Source of the DNA: Rhynchopus euleeides
Taxonomy: Eukaryota > Euglenozoa > Diplonemea > Diplonemida > Diplonemidae
Assembly: GCA_963210315.1 (NCBI GenBank)
Contig: OY723285.1
Span: 2,170,001 to 2,234,000 of the forward strand
Reading direction: 5' to 3'
DNA length: 64,000 nucleotides
Positions 51,838-62,243 of this stretch are shown piece by piece; position 1 is the first letter of the stretch, and the number at the start of each line of letters is the position of its first letter. The notes beneath the pieces were generated by a model, which ran no database searches, was not told the origin of the DNA, and saw nothing but the letters and a program-made list of their open reading frames with translations. Position numbers and translations under genes: made by a program.

Positions 51838-51888
51838 TATATCAAGTAAAAATACAAGTATAATACTTGCATGTCAACTATTATACAT

Positions 51889-51997
51889 GGGGGCCCTCGC
51901 TACGAGTCACTGTGAGTCACGAGTCGTCAGTTGTCAGCCAAACATGGCTGACTTCTCACTTTTTCTCACTCAGTCACACTTGGTAGCGAGGGCCCCC
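51889..51997. mobile_element. MITE-A copy 4 (109 bp)
   Basis: Flanked by CAT repeats. The restored string attatacatgtatttttact exists uninterrupted at positions 48-68 and in other FB1 arms. Confidence 0.95.
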
Positions 51998-52092
51998 CAT
52001 GTATTTTTACTTGATATACATGTATTTTACATGTATATTTCAGGCATTTACATGTATTTTACATGTATAATACTTGTCATGCAAGTATTATA

Positions 52093-52903
52093 CCGTAAAC
52101 GGAAATATTGTGGACCGTAATAAAGGTGAACCGTACTATAGGTGGACCGTAAAAAAGATGGAACAAATGGGATTTTTCCGGAACTTGGAACATTTTTACG
52201 GTCCACCTATTTTACGGTTGGGATCGTGGACTTGGCGGTTTTTTTTACGAGTTCCTTCGCGACGAAGTCGCGAAGGAACCAAGGAAATCGTACGACTGAA
52301 GCTGCAGGATTAACACCACAGGGCCTCAGCACAGAGTGTGCGCTCACCATCGTCCGGGAACTGTTCTCCCACAGTTACTGCAGGGTGTACTACACTAAAG
52401 GAGTACGATTTCCCTGAATTTTCCGGGCACTGATTCACGAATTTACATCTGGAGGGAGCCCGGTGGTCTCAGCTTCTGTCTGCGCGCCCTGCCGTACTGT
52501 GGCTGCTTTTGTGGGCTCGTGCAGCAGGTTCTACTTTTACTTCTACCGGAATGCTCCTTGCATGGTACTACACTTCTCGAGGTGTGGTGGTGGGTGAGTC
52601 TCGAGGTGAGTGGTGGTGATCGTGCTTTTTCCACACACAGGGAAGACTTGCTTCTCTTGCTGGTGTTGGTTGCGGTGGTGGAGGGAGGGTCCAAAGCTGG
52701 GAGGTCGGGAGGCCTACGTGTGGGTGTCTGCGGCGTGGAGGCCGCAGTCCGCGCCCCGCAACCCACCAGCCCGCGGGCGAAAAACGCATTGTCTTTTCCA
52801 TATTCAGTCCCAATAAATGGTGGACCGTAAAAAAGATGGAACGTTTGGCCTTTTTTTTGGGAACTTGGAACATTTTTACGGTCCACCCTTTTTCCGTTTA
52901 CGG
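52093..52903. mobile_element. FB2b fold-back element (811 bp) in a TA site
   Basis: Ends CCGTAAACGGAAA and its complement, flanked by TA. Removing it restores gcaagtattatacatgtaaa, as at 8089. Subterminal gtggaccgtaaaaaagatgg repeats occur in both orientations. The interior 52450-52790 is GC-richer without a recognised gene. Confidence 0.9.
52285..52411. repeat. MITE-C copy 1
   Basis: Ends AAATCGTAC and GTACGATTT with interior gaagctgcaggattaacacc and cagggcctcagcacag, shared with 53943-54113. Both copies are preceded by a cgacgaagtcgcgaaggaacc-like hairpin. Confidence 0.75.
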
Positions 52904-53318
52904 TACATGTAAAATACTTGCATGACAAGTAAAATACTTGCATGCAAGTAAAATACATGTATTTTACTTGCATGCCAGTATTTTACTTGTCATGCAAGTA
53001 TTATACATGTATTTTACTTGTCATGCAAGTATTTTACATGTATAATACTTGCATGACAAGTATTATACATGTAAAATACATGTAAATGCCTGAAATATAC
53101 ATGTAAAATACATGTATATCAAGTAAAAATACATGTATAATAGTTGACATGCAAGTATTATACTTGTATTTTTACTTGATATACATGTATTTTACATGTA
53201 TATTTCAGGCATATACATGTATTATACATGTATAATAGTTGACATGCAAGTATTATACATGTATAATACATGTATATACTTGTAGTTATACATGTAAAAT
53301 TTACAAGATCCCACCGTG

Positions 53319-54923
53319 TCTTCTCCCTCCCCTCGCCCCCCCCCCCCTATACCGCTAATCGCGTACAAAAAAAGGGCAGATCAGGCCCAGCTTGTGATTG
53401 CCTGCACCAAAAAAAAAAGGGAGAAATCAAAGCCAAACGGCACACGCTCTCCTCTCCCCCCGATCTGATCGGAGCATGCGGCCCTGGGCTGTGAAGCCGG
53501 CCTGCCGCAGGTTGCGAACAGGGATTCCTCGAACACCTCCCCAAAGGCCCCTACCCCCCCTTCCCCCCTGCCTGACCGAGGAATCCCCACTTCCCTGTCC
53601 CGTCTGTTCGGACGCTGAAGGGCGTTTGCAGCGGGGTCGAGGGGGGGGGTCACCCGTGGGGTGGCATTGCCACCACTGCCACCATTGTCCCCCCCCTTGT
53701 CGGTGCCGAGTTGGAGGCATGCCCGGGCAAAAGCGTGCGACAATTTCGTCTGCCGCGGTCGTCCGGGATCCTTTCGGGGGATGTATCATCTCTCCCTGGC
53801 GTGCTGTTGCCTGCAGGGCTTTTTTCCCCCCTGATAGTTGAAGTACCGAATTTTTGGCGTAGCCAAAAACCCAAACCGAGACCCATTTTTTTTTTACTAG
53901 TTACGAGCGACGAAGCGTAGCGAAGTCGCGAAGTAACGAAGGAAATCGTACGACTGAAGCTTTGGATTAGCACCTCATGCCACTTCACAGGGCCTCAACA
54001 CAGCCTTGAGACAGCAAGTGTGCGCTCAAGTGCGCTCAACAAAAAGTAGTCCGGAACTGTTCTCCCACAGTTGCTGGACAGGGTGTCTATAATAAAGCGA
54101 AAGGAGTACGATTTTGTTGTGCTTCTTGATTTTACTGGTCATCATCACTGCTGCATCACAAGCAGGGAAGCCGGCAAAATCGGAAGCGGTGGCTACCACA
54201 CACGCACACCATCTTCATCAGGATTTGCCGGTTCGTCCCGAAGAAATCACACGGCGGTGTTCGGTGCACCACCCCCTGCGACAGCAGGCGGCACCGCCTT
54301 CACCCCATTCATTCAAAAGGAAGAGGGAACACAGCCCCCCAAAGCCTGTTCGTTTCAAAGACAAAGCGGGGCTGTATTTTATTACCTCCTGATGTTGACA
54401 TGCATCCACATCTGCAGATCGACCGGGACCCAATGCTCGGGCGGGGTGCTTTTAGTTAGCCAACACTGCCCGCCATTCGCCCGCACGCCCCCTCTCCCCC
54501 CCCTCCCCCCACTCCGGGGGGGTGTGGGGGGGGAGGGGGTATCGACTCTGCGTTTTTCCTCTGCTTTTTCTGTACATTACTGCCCTCCCCAGTCGGACCT
54601 GCGAGCATCAAGGCTCACCCCCATGCGCCGCTGTCCCTCCACGAGGGGCGGATGTATTTTCTCGAAGTTGAATATCCGAATAGAACACAGCAAGACAATA
54701 AAATGCCACCGCCCTGCTGCCCACACCGCCTCGGGGAGCGGCGTGGCATTCTATTTTTGTTGCCAACTCACATGCATTTTTCTCACACCGGCCGGAAATA
54801 TTAACCATTGGGGGTCTTCGCTCCATCCGCCAAAAAAAACCAAAAAAAACCGGAAAAAACCCGTGAAAAAGTCGGAAAAAAAGAGTGTGGGGAGTTGGGT
54901 CCAGTTTAGCAAAGTGAGCTTAT
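53319..54923. other. Gene-free stretch between FB1 and MITE-A copy 5
   Basis: Holds MITE-C copy 2 at 53943-54113, poly-C and poly-G runs near 53338 and 53641, and at 54832-54915 a piece of the ~170-bp repeat in inverted orientation. No gene supported. Confidence 0.55.
53943..54113. repeat. MITE-C copy 2
   Basis: Ends AAATCGTAC and GTACGATTT as in copy 1, about 44 bases longer owing to an internal segment (caagtgtgcgctcaagtgcg). Confidence 0.75.
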
Positions 54924-55032
54924 GGGGGCCCTCGCTACGAGTCACTGTGAGTCACGAGTCGTCAGTTGTCAGCCAAACATGGCTGACTTCTCACTTTTTC
55001 TCACTCAGTCACACTTGGTAGCGAGGGCCCCC
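54924..55032. mobile_element. MITE-A copy 5 (109 bp)
   Basis: Ends GGGGGCCCTCGCTAC and its complement, flanked by TAT direct repeats (54921-54923, 55033-55035). Confidence 0.93.
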
Positions 55033-55039
55033 TATTTTT

Positions 55040-55290
55040 AAAAAAATTAATTGCGCACCCGGACATTAATTGCACTGCACTCCAACACCGTTATAGTGCA
55101 CTTAATTGCACTCCAGCAGGTCACTTAATTGCACCGCAGTGCAATTAAGTGACCTGGAGTGCAATTAAGTGACCCGCAGTGCAATTAAGTGAGCTGGAGT
55201 GCAATTAAGTAGATCACTTAATTGCACTCCAGGTCACTTAATTGCACTGCGGGGCAGTTATGAAATGCACAGTGCAATTAGGTAATTGGG
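55040..55290. repeat. Dense ttaattgcac repeat with palindromes
   Basis: cacttaattgcac and gtgcaattaagtg alternate in both orientations at spacings of about 20-22 bp (for example tcacttaattgcaccgcagt followed by gcaattaagtgacctggagt). It can fold into a long hairpin. It lies about 560 bp downstream of the transposase stop and may be the subterminal end of that transposon. Confidence 0.8.
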
Positions 55291-55299
55291 CCTCCTGAC

Positions 55300-55848
55300 C
55301 TGGCTGGGAGGCCCCCAGATTCGCCTTGAATCGGCTGGATTCGGCCCAGAATCCAGCAGCGGATGGCCTGTCGTGCTGTGCGATTAATGACCGGGATGTC
55401 GCAATTAACCCTCAACTGCACCCCGAGTCGGCCTCAATTGCACCTCGTGCAGGTAAAAAAAGGCCTCGGGCCTCCGGCCCTCGGACCGTTTTTTTACCTG
55501 CACTCCGGTGCAATTTCGGCCTCCGGTCGGGGTGCAGGTAATATACAATTTTTTTGGGTCACCCAGAGGTCCCGAAAGTTCCCTACCTTTGTCCGTAGAA
55601 GCGGACATTCAATCAACCCAGTCCACACAAAATGATAATGTGTGAGTGTCAAGTGTGGTTGTTATTAAAGTGGTGTCCGTGACGACAGTATCATCAGGAT
55701 GTCGAAGCGAAGGAGGGGGTGCACCTTCACAGCCACGAATGATGGCGCTCCGCGGCCTTAACACTGATCATTAACCTCGCTCGATGAGAGGCTTGGAAAA
55801 GCCCGAGTCACACCACCCCCTCACCCACCCCCGTGAGCGTGCACCCTT
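55300..55848. other. Non-coding stretch downstream of the transposase
   Basis: Includes a palindromic patch around 55455-55500 (caggtaaaaaaaggcctcgg with its complement). No gene. Confidence 0.5.
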
Positions 55849-57978
55849 TCAGTACTCATGCCACGCATCATCAGCGTCCTTTGCACGAGTCTCCCCCATG
55901 AGCCTGTCGAAGGTGTCTTCCCCTTCACCAGTCTCTTTAAAACAGTCGTCATCCTGCCCGGAGGCCTCATAGATCGTCGGGGCAGAACACTGACGCAAAC
56001 CGTATCCATCTTCACTGCCAGAATCATTATCAGAAACATTGGACTCTTCCACAGTGGGATCACCAGGGGCAGCCCTCTTCTTCGTTGAGTTTGTCGAAGA
56101 TGGCTTGGACTGGCCCCGGACAGGTATCACATCCGGAACCATGTTTCTGTAGGGTCCCACTGGCATCTCAGGAAGTCCATGTTTATAAATAAAATTGTGC
56201 AGGTTGGCAACAACCTTGGCACACAGTGAGATGTGAGCAACATCCTCTTTTTTATGAATATGCCAGGGGTACATCAGAACTTTCCAGCACTTCAACCGGG
56301 CAATGGCACGCTCCACCCGACCTCTGACAAAGCCGTGTGCTGCGTTGTACTCATCCTGCTCAACGGAGGGCATCGAGGACCCTGGCAGGGATCCCTCACG
56401 ATTCTCGTCGGCCTTCCCAGCTTTCTTCCTGCTGCGCCGACTTCCAACAACACATTTCCAACCACTGCTGTAGGCCCCATCTGCAAGGACAACACTATCG
56501 GCCAGATTCGGATGGTTTGATTTGGGCGTGTCCTTTGCAGTCCCCCACAGGAACACGTCAGGCCGGGAACCCGCGTGCCCCCCAGAAATGTAGGAAACAA
56601 GGCCGTACATGTTGATGGCCAGCTGAAATTTAAGCACTTCCCGACCGTAGTACCCGGAGTACGTTGTTTTGAAAAAACGAGAGATGGGGACGGGGAAGAC
56701 ATCCAATATTGTGGTCGCTGCCGGGAAGAGAGGGGCGTGGTTGAAGGGATCGGTCTCTCGGGAGTCGTTCACCAAATTCACCTCATTGGCAAACTTCCCA
56801 AGATGTTTCAACCCCTCGTCGACATGGCGATCGGCTTTCTCCACCGAGATAGAAAAGAGGAAAGGAGTTGCCACTTGAGCCCGCACAGGCTTTCGGAAGA
56901 GGTAGTGCAGAGTCAAGAGGCAGTGTCTCGGAGTGAAGTCGGTCTCGTGCCGATACTTCCGGAAGAAGAGCTCCAACATCCACTCCGAGAGGCCAGTGTG
57001 TGCCTTGGTGTCACCACCTCTGCAGGCCCCCCCCCAGTCAAACACCCGCCCGGACAGAATATCCCTGATACTCTCGCCCACAAATGGGTGCGGAATGTCT
57101 TTCGCGTTCTCCTTCTCAGAAACATATTGCCCACGCAACTTGGACTGCAAGTCGGTGTGCTGTTTCTGCAGGAGATCACGCCTTGACTTCCCCCAACCTG
57201 TTTTTTTTTGCCCCTTATCGGGCTTGCGGGACTTCATGCGGATATCCGCATCGATAGCAGCATGTTGCTCAACCGTTTCCTGGGAACGGCGGCCTCTCTT
57301 CGTCGGACCGTGCTTTTCTTCAAAGACCTCCTTTACCTTTGCCTTGTGGGCCGCAGCCTCCCGACGACCCAACACATCTTCCTCTTCTTCAGAGAAGGTG
57401 CAGTGAGTCTCATTGCTTTCCTTTTTTGCTGATGAGGCTTGCTTAGCCCGGTGTTCAATACCAGCATCAGTGACCCGCTGCAATACCTTCAGCTGCCGAT
57501 GGCCCTGACCGACCCGGAGAGCCATCCAGGCCCCTCTCGGGAACTTAAACCCCTCAGCGGTGACATGTGAAACGCCAGCCACACCGAACGGTGTCTGGAG
57601 CCACATTTTGACGTGATGTTTCCTCCATGCATCGAGGAATATCTTCGGGGTGGAAAAGAAACCACAATCCATTTTCGTCACTTCAGGCACCTTGGCCTGC
57701 GGGAGTACTGCAAAAAAGGCGTCCCTATTCTTTATGAAGGAGGCGTCGCATTTTTCAATTTGCGTAATCGTGTCCATTTCTGTGAACAGGTCAGGGTCCA
57801 CATGTATCGGACGAGGGTCAGAACCGTTCTTCGAGTTCTGCGTCGCGATCCGGACACTCTCCCGAGGGGGCCCAGCCTTCGCATAATCAGCTGCGGTGAC
57901 TTTGCGGGCCCGTTTCACAGGAGGCTTCGCAGTCGATGACCCCTCGCCGGTCTTCCGCTTCTTGGAGTTGCCGACCAT
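55849..57978 (-). CDS. PIF/Harbinger-like DDE transposase (DDE_Tnp_4 type)
   Basis: 709 residues from the ATG whose A is complementary to 57978 (MVGNSKKRKTGEGSS); the frame is open further upstream through repeats but that part is low complexity. The N-terminus is basic and carries nuclear-localisation-like KRKTG and KRARK. The C-terminal half has the DDE_Tnp_4 pattern: TTILDVFPVPISRF (Asp426), YYGREVLKFQLAINMYGLVS, LADGAYSS (Asp500), and the signature EYNAAHGFVRGRVERAIARL (Glu556). All three acidic residues are present, so it could be active. The tail is acidic. The neighbouring USP-like gene is in the same orientation, about 210 bases upstream or overlapping if the repeat region is translated. 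The family uses three-base target duplications, as do MITE-A and MITE-B in this window. Confidence 0.88.
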   Translation of the reverse strand: MVGNSKKRKTGEGSSTAKPPVKRARKVTAADYAKAGPPRESVRIATQNSKNGSDPRPIHVDPDLFTEMDTITQIEKCDASFIKNRDAFFAVLPQAKVPEVTKMDCGFFSTPKIFLDAWRKHHVKMWLQTPFGVAGVSHVTAEGFKFPRGAWMALRVGQGHRQLKVLQRVTDAGIEHRAKQASSAKKESNETHCTFSEEEEDVLGRREAAAHKAKVKEVFEEKHGPTKRGRRSQETVEQHAAIDADIRMKSRKPDKGQKKTGWGKSRRDLLQKQHTDLQSKLRGQYVSEKENAKDIPHPFVGESIRDILSGRVFDWGGACRGGDTKAHTGLSEWMLELFFRKYRHETDFTPRHCLLTLHYLFRKPVRAQVATPFLFSISVEKADRHVDEGLKHLGKFANEVNLVNDSRETDPFNHAPLFPAATTILDVFPVPISRFFKTTYSGYYGREVLKFQLAINMYGLVSYISGGHAGSRPDVFLWGTAKDTPKSNHPNLADSVVLADGAYSSGWKCVVGSRRSRKKAGKADENREGSLPGSSMPSVEQDEYNAAHGFVRGRVERAIARLKCWKVLMYPWHIHKKEDVAHISLCAKVVANLHNFIYKHGLPEMPVGPYRNMVPDVIPVRGQSKPSSTNSTKKRAAPGDPTVEESNVSDNDSGSEDGYGLRQCSAPTIYEASGQDDDCFKETGEGEDTFDRLMGETRAKDADDAWHEY

Positions 57979-58059
57979 GACAGGTGACACCAAGGAACGT
58001 GGGGTTTCGGGTAGCGGTGGGTCTTGCGAGGGTCTCGCACGGTGGCCAGGATTTTGTGG

Positions 58060-58500
58060 GAGATGGAAACGGGATATCCCGGTGGGATATCCCGCGGGGG
58101 AGGTCTCCCTCGCGGGTTTGATATCCCGCCAGGGTGGGGGGTCATCTCCCCCCCGGGAGATGGGGGCATCTCCCGCGGGAGATGGGGTCATCTCCCGCGG
58201 GAGGTGTGGGCATCTCCCGGGGGGGAGATGACTCCATGTCCCACGGGAGATGACCCCATATCCCACGGGAGATGACCCCATATCCCACGGGAGATGACCC
58301 CATATCCCACGGGAGATGACCCCATATCCCGCGGGAGATGACCCCATATCCCGCGGGAGATGACCCCATATCCCACGGGAGATGCTCCCATCTCCCGGGG
58401 GGGATATGACCCCCTACCCGGCGGGATATGGTTTTTCCAAAACGCGGGATATGTCACTTTGAGACGTGGGATATCCCACCGGCATATCCCGTTTTCATAT
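58060..58500. repeat. Palindromic tandem repeats (catatcccgcgggagatgac)
   Basis: Units of about 22 bp, catatcccacgggagatgac and variants, repeat about a dozen times, flanked by gatatcccgcggg words in both orientations. They lie between the transposase and the USP-like gene and are open in several frames on the minus strand (MGSSPVGYGVISRGIWGHLP). Confidence 0.9.
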
Positions 58501-60485
58501 CCCACAGAATCCTGGCCACCGTGCGGGTCTGTCGAGGGAGCTTGAGGGGAGCGGGTCAACACCAGTGCGTGGAGAGCATCCACTTTCTGCTCCACTCTTC
58601 TCAGAGTCCCAGCAGAGGGAGGCGGCGGAACAGGTGCCAGCAAGTCAACAGAGGTCCCCTGCGACGAAACAGGTGCCAGCAAGTCAACAGAGGTCCCCTG
58701 CGACGAAGTCGGTTCCGACGAAGATTGGCCACCTTTTTTACTTCCCCTGTAAACGGACCTGGCGAGAAGTTTGGCCTCGTCTGCATCACAAAAGTAGGTG
58801 TCGATGAGACGTGTGGCAGTTGCCCCCTCCTTGTACCCGCAAGCCTTTCCGACCAGGGCGCCCAATCCAGGAAACTTCATCTTCTCACAGGGGGGGAAGT
58901 CGAGAGGTTCAGGGGGAATGTCGCCATACTTGCTGGGCTTGTACCGGTTATAAAAATGCCCCAGTTGCGTCGACAACGAGCGTTGGGCATCTTTAGCACC
59001 TTCCATTTTCCAGCAAAAGGGTTTGCTGAGAAGAATCTCAGCCATGTCAGCAAGGTGCGACCCAGACTTACCGAACTGCGGAAAGGCAAGACGAAATCCG
59101 AGGAGGAATTCCACTCGGTCTTTGCCGAATCCCTGGCGTGCCTTTGCCCTCGCCGACGGCTTTGCCCCTGGCGAATCCCGAGGTGGAGCAGCCGGTGCAG
59201 TCCCATCATCCAGTGCTGCAGCTACTGGCGGTGACGTGGCGCGTGCTGAATCCCCTGGCGGTGACGTGGCGCGTGCTGAATCCCCTGGCAGTGACGTGGC
59301 GCGTGCTGAATCCCCTGGCGGTGACGTGGCGCGTGCTGAATCCCCTGGCAGTGACGTGGCGCGTGCTGAATCCCCTGGCGGTGACGTGGCGCGTGCTGAA
59401 GAATCCCCTGGCGGTGCAGACAACCCTTGATGCCCAGGATCAGGGTGCGAGGGCGCTGGCATCGGAGGCGCGAGAGTTGCCGATATCCGTCGATACAGAA
59501 TAACGTATGCATCCGTCTGAGCAAGGTCTGGGGTAACCTCTGAGATTAAGTCATCATTGGCAAGCCACCACTTGCCACCCTTCTTCACCGTTGCCGTGTA
59601 GTGGCCGCTCTTCAGGCCCCGGCCCCAGTGTTCCACGTACCCACACAGCGAAAACTCAACTCCTCCAAAGGTCAGACTGGGAGTGAGTGCTGCCTTGCAG
59701 TGTAACTTGACGCTCCTGCCCCGTGCTCTTTTGAACCGTGGCACAACAACAAGAAGATCTGTGAGGGTAGGAGGTATCGCCACGCAGGACCGGTCACAGT
59801 GCGGGGTGTTCTGGACACTTTCCCCGAGCACCTCCCGACACTTTTTCGCGTGAGCACTCTCATCATCAGCGGTATTTTCACAGTATGTGCATTCCGCCGA
59901 GTGCGCACGAAAGCAGGTGGGGCAGCGGGAAGACGACTCGCTCATGGAGGAGAGCGAATCCATAGCGACCCCCACATCAAAAACCTCATGCTTATCGCCG
60001 GCCTCATTCACCAGAAGGAGGAAGTTATGTACAGCAGCTCCCCTCCGCCGGGTCGTGTGGCAGACCGAGCACTCTGCCTCCTGCACTTCAGCAAACTGAA
60101 ATGGGGAGATCTCTGCGGGAGAGAAGCAGGGAAGAACAGCCCGCGAAAGCACCTCGTGTGCATCCTCCTGCTGCCCCTTCCGGAAGGGCCTTGGCAGCTG
60201 CGCGACCAATGCAGACAGGTTGGCGACGGTACCCTGTAAGCATGGCACGAAGCAGTTACGGAAAGCAGCCAGCCGACTCACATCCGCCCGCCATAATCCC
60301 TCACCATCCCCTACCTCCGCCTCGGTCGGGGGGACATCTATCCCAAAGGTACTCACCCGGAGGAGTTGTAGCAGGGCGGCGGCATAGCAGGTTTGTCCCA
60401 TGTTGGCATAGCCCGTAATTGCGAGGTCGCCACCTCCATCATCGGCATCGCCCACCATGACATGGGCCGCCGTCGGGCCCCACAC
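58188..60485 (-). CDS. USP-family ubiquitin-specific protease, probably carried by the transposon
   Basis: 765 residues; start at M1 or M10. The catalytic core fills residues 20-335. Cys box GYANMGQTCYAAALLQLL (Cys33), a KGQQEDAHEVLSRAVLPCF element, a possible zinc ribbon (ECSVC, RCPTC), and the His box KSGHYTATVKKGGKWWLAND with His295 and Asn310-Asp311-Asp312, ending AYVILYRR. All residues needed for a papain-like thiol protease are there. Then comes a run of DSARATSPPG repeats, an unrecognised domain at about 455-625 (RVEFLLGFRLAFPQFGKSGS, LSTQLGHFYNRYKPSKYGDI), a Ser/Gln repeat stretch, and a tail encoded by the palindromic repeats, which may not be truly translated. USPs remove ubiquitin from proteins. 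Same strand as the transposase and surrounded by transposon sequence, unlike all host genes here. Confidence 0.85.
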   Translation of the reverse strand: MWGPTAAHVMVGDADDGGGDLAITGYANMGQTCYAAALLQLLRVSTFGIDVPPTEAEVGDGEGLWRADVSRLAAFRNCFVPCLQGTVANLSALVAQLPRPFRKGQQEDAHEVLSRAVLPCFSPAEISPFQFAEVQEAECSVCHTTRRRGAAVHNFLLLVNEAGDKHEVFDVGVAMDSLSSMSESSSRCPTCFRAHSAECTYCENTADDESAHAKKCREVLGESVQNTPHCDRSCVAIPPTLTDLLVVVPRFKRARGRSVKLHCKAALTPSLTFGGVEFSLCGYVEHWGRGLKSGHYTATVKKGGKWWLANDDLISEVTPDLAQTDAYVILYRRISATLAPPMPAPSHPDPGHQGLSAPPGDSSARATSPPGDSARATSLPGDSARATSPPGDSARATSLPGDSARATSPPGDSARATSPPVAAALDDGTAPAAPPRDSPGAKPSARAKARQGFGKDRVEFLLGFRLAFPQFGKSGSHLADMAEILLSKPFCWKMEGAKDAQRSLSTQLGHFYNRYKPSKYGDIPPEPLDFPPCEKMKFPGLGALVGKACGYKEGATATRLIDTYFCDADEAKLLARSVYRGSKKGGQSSSEPTSSQGTSVDLLAPVSSQGTSVDLLAPVPPPPSAGTLRRVEQKVDALHALVLTRSPQAPSTDPHGGQDSVGYENGICRWDIPRLKVTYPAFWKNHIPPGRGSYPPREMGASPVGYGVISRGIWGHLPRDMGSSPVGYGVISRGIWGHLPWDMGSSPVGHGVISPPGDAHTSRGR
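59215..59410. repeat. 30-bp coding tandem repeats in the USP-like gene
   Basis: Six units of cccctggcggtgacgtggcg plus cgtgctgaat, with the last interrupted by three extra bases. They encode DSARATSPPG/DSARATSLPG decapeptides and separate the protease core from the C-terminal domain. Confidence 0.93.
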
Positions 60486-62243
60486 CTGTTTTGTGACGTC
60501 AAGGTGACATAAAACAAAATGTTCTATTGAGCATCAGGGATAGAAAAGGGAGCAGGGGGGTGGACCTTCCGCAGCCAATGCCTCGCACTTGATCCACTGT
60601 CTGCTCTGTCAGGTCAGCTGCTTGTAAAAGCAGGGCGGAAGCCTATGACCTGTACTTTCTGGACTAGTTTGAAAGTGCCAGTACGTGGGCTCTTTCCTGA
60701 TTAGCAGGTTTATTCTAACGTGACCCTCAGATGATCGAGACACACGCACGACAGTGCCGGACACTTTCAAGCACAATCACTGAGAACGAGACGGAAAAAA
60801 AAGACACCGGAGGACGGGAGACAAGAACGACAAGACAACCGGAAACCGCAAAGGACGGCGAAGAAGCGACACCAGAAAGAGCGACACCCATGCCTATGAT
60901 GCGGATCCTCACGCAACACCCGAGCGTCACTACCCAAAAGAAACGAGCCCAAGGGAAGACGACCCCACAGCGTCCACACAGACAGCAAGCTCGAGGTACA
61001 GACGGGAGAGCGGGCGGACCGGTCAGAGACTCAAGAATGCACACCACAGACGGACGGGAGTTGGAGGGAGGAGGCGAGCACAAAAGGGCGTCGGCTACCG
61101 AACGCCCTTTGGGCGCAGCCGACGACCGACCGAACCGGCCCCCGGCCGGGAGGGAGGTGGGGGGGGGGGGGGGCGGGGGGTGTGGGGGGCGGAGCCCCCC
61201 ACATGGGGGGTCCGGGGGGCGAAGCCCCCCGGAAAAAAATTTGGGGTTTTTTGGCCTATTTTTGGCCATTTTCCGCTGCATTTGTTTGATTTTGGGTCGG
61301 GAAAGGTATGGCCAGGAAGTGGGAAAAATTGGGGAAAAAGTCGGAAATTTTCAGGTTTGCCCATATAAACCATGGGTCACAGATTCCGATTTTTGGGTCA
61401 GACTCCAAGTTTGACACAAGGGAAAATAGGCAAAAATTTTCACCTATTTTTGGTCACCTAAGGGGGGGCTTCGCTCCGGGTCACTGACCCAAGCTGACCC
61501 AGATTGACCCGGAGCGAAGCCCCCCATTTTCCTAAGGTGAAAAACCCCAGGGTGACCCAAATTGACCCAAGTTGACCCAAATTGACCCGGAGCGAAGACC
61601 CCCATTTCTTTTTATTTGCCCTGCCGTTAGGTGGCCTCTATACACCGCCACATCGTGTGCAAGGGAGGAGGAGTCGCATTCACGCGGACACCAGGCTTCA
61701 GTGCGCCTCCCTTCACACACACATCACACCCCCCAACCATGTCACTGTTGTTTGCCCGTTTCAGGTGTTTTTTTTGGGGCCTTCGCTCTGTTGTGCAGAA
61801 GAGCGAGCACAGGTTGCCTCGACTTGCACTATCTGACACACTGAGCAGAGAGCCCGACCCTTTTTACGTTTCCGAGCGGCCTTCTGGGATTGGGTGGGGG
61901 GTTGTGCCCCCGCCACGTCTTCATGATGGCCCCCGATGCAGTTTTTTTTTTAAGCACACTCGTGTGAGCGGAAAGCGCCCCACCACAGCTGCAACCAAAC
62001 GTGCTCTATACACTAACCCCACCCTTCATCAGGCTCAGGGTGTGATCAGTTCAGGGTTTTGTGTGTAGAAGCGTCAACGCAACAAACTATCAAGCAGGCG
62101 AGAGAATCAAGAGGGGGGCAAGAGTGACAGAAGCGGACAGAGTACGCCGAGCTGCGTGGTTGTTCTGAAGAGAGAGGGACAGTAACTACGCCGTGCGTAA
62201 CTACGGGCTGAGGGAGTACGCCGAGCTGCGCGTATTTTGAGGT
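60486..62243. other. Gene-free stretch between the transposon pair and the recombinase element
   Basis: Contains a G/C hairpin (ggggggcggagccccccaca and ggggggcgaagcccccc at 61180-61231), a 63-bp perfect-ended hairpin at 61463-61525 (GGGGGGCTTCGCTCCGGGTC and its complement), gacccaaattgacccaa repeats (61550-61590), and at 61955-62090 the second copy of the 20499-type repeat. A charged frame at 60731-61150 is not convincing as a gene. Confidence 0.55.
61955..62090. repeat. Dispersed repeat, copy 2 (candidate terminal repeat of the recombinase element)
   Basis: Near-identical to 20499-20625, with an extra tgtgatcagttcaggg. It lies about 150 bases before the 40-bp tandem array that leads the zinc-knuckle ORF. 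Confidence 0.7.

Larger units (their letters stand above)
51590..53318. mobile_element. Fold-back element FB1, complete copy with nested insertions
   Basis: Starts CACGGTGGGATCTTGTAAAT and ends with its complement at 53318. Insertions inside: MITE-A copies 3 and 4, FB2b, and, within FB2b, a MITE-C. Flanks attc and tctt show no clear target duplication. Confidence 0.88.

Noticed and set aside
60731-61414. 227-codon charged plus-strand frame
   Set aside because: Low complexity, runs into a G-tract and hairpin repeat, and has no recognisable domain or acceptor before its ATG.
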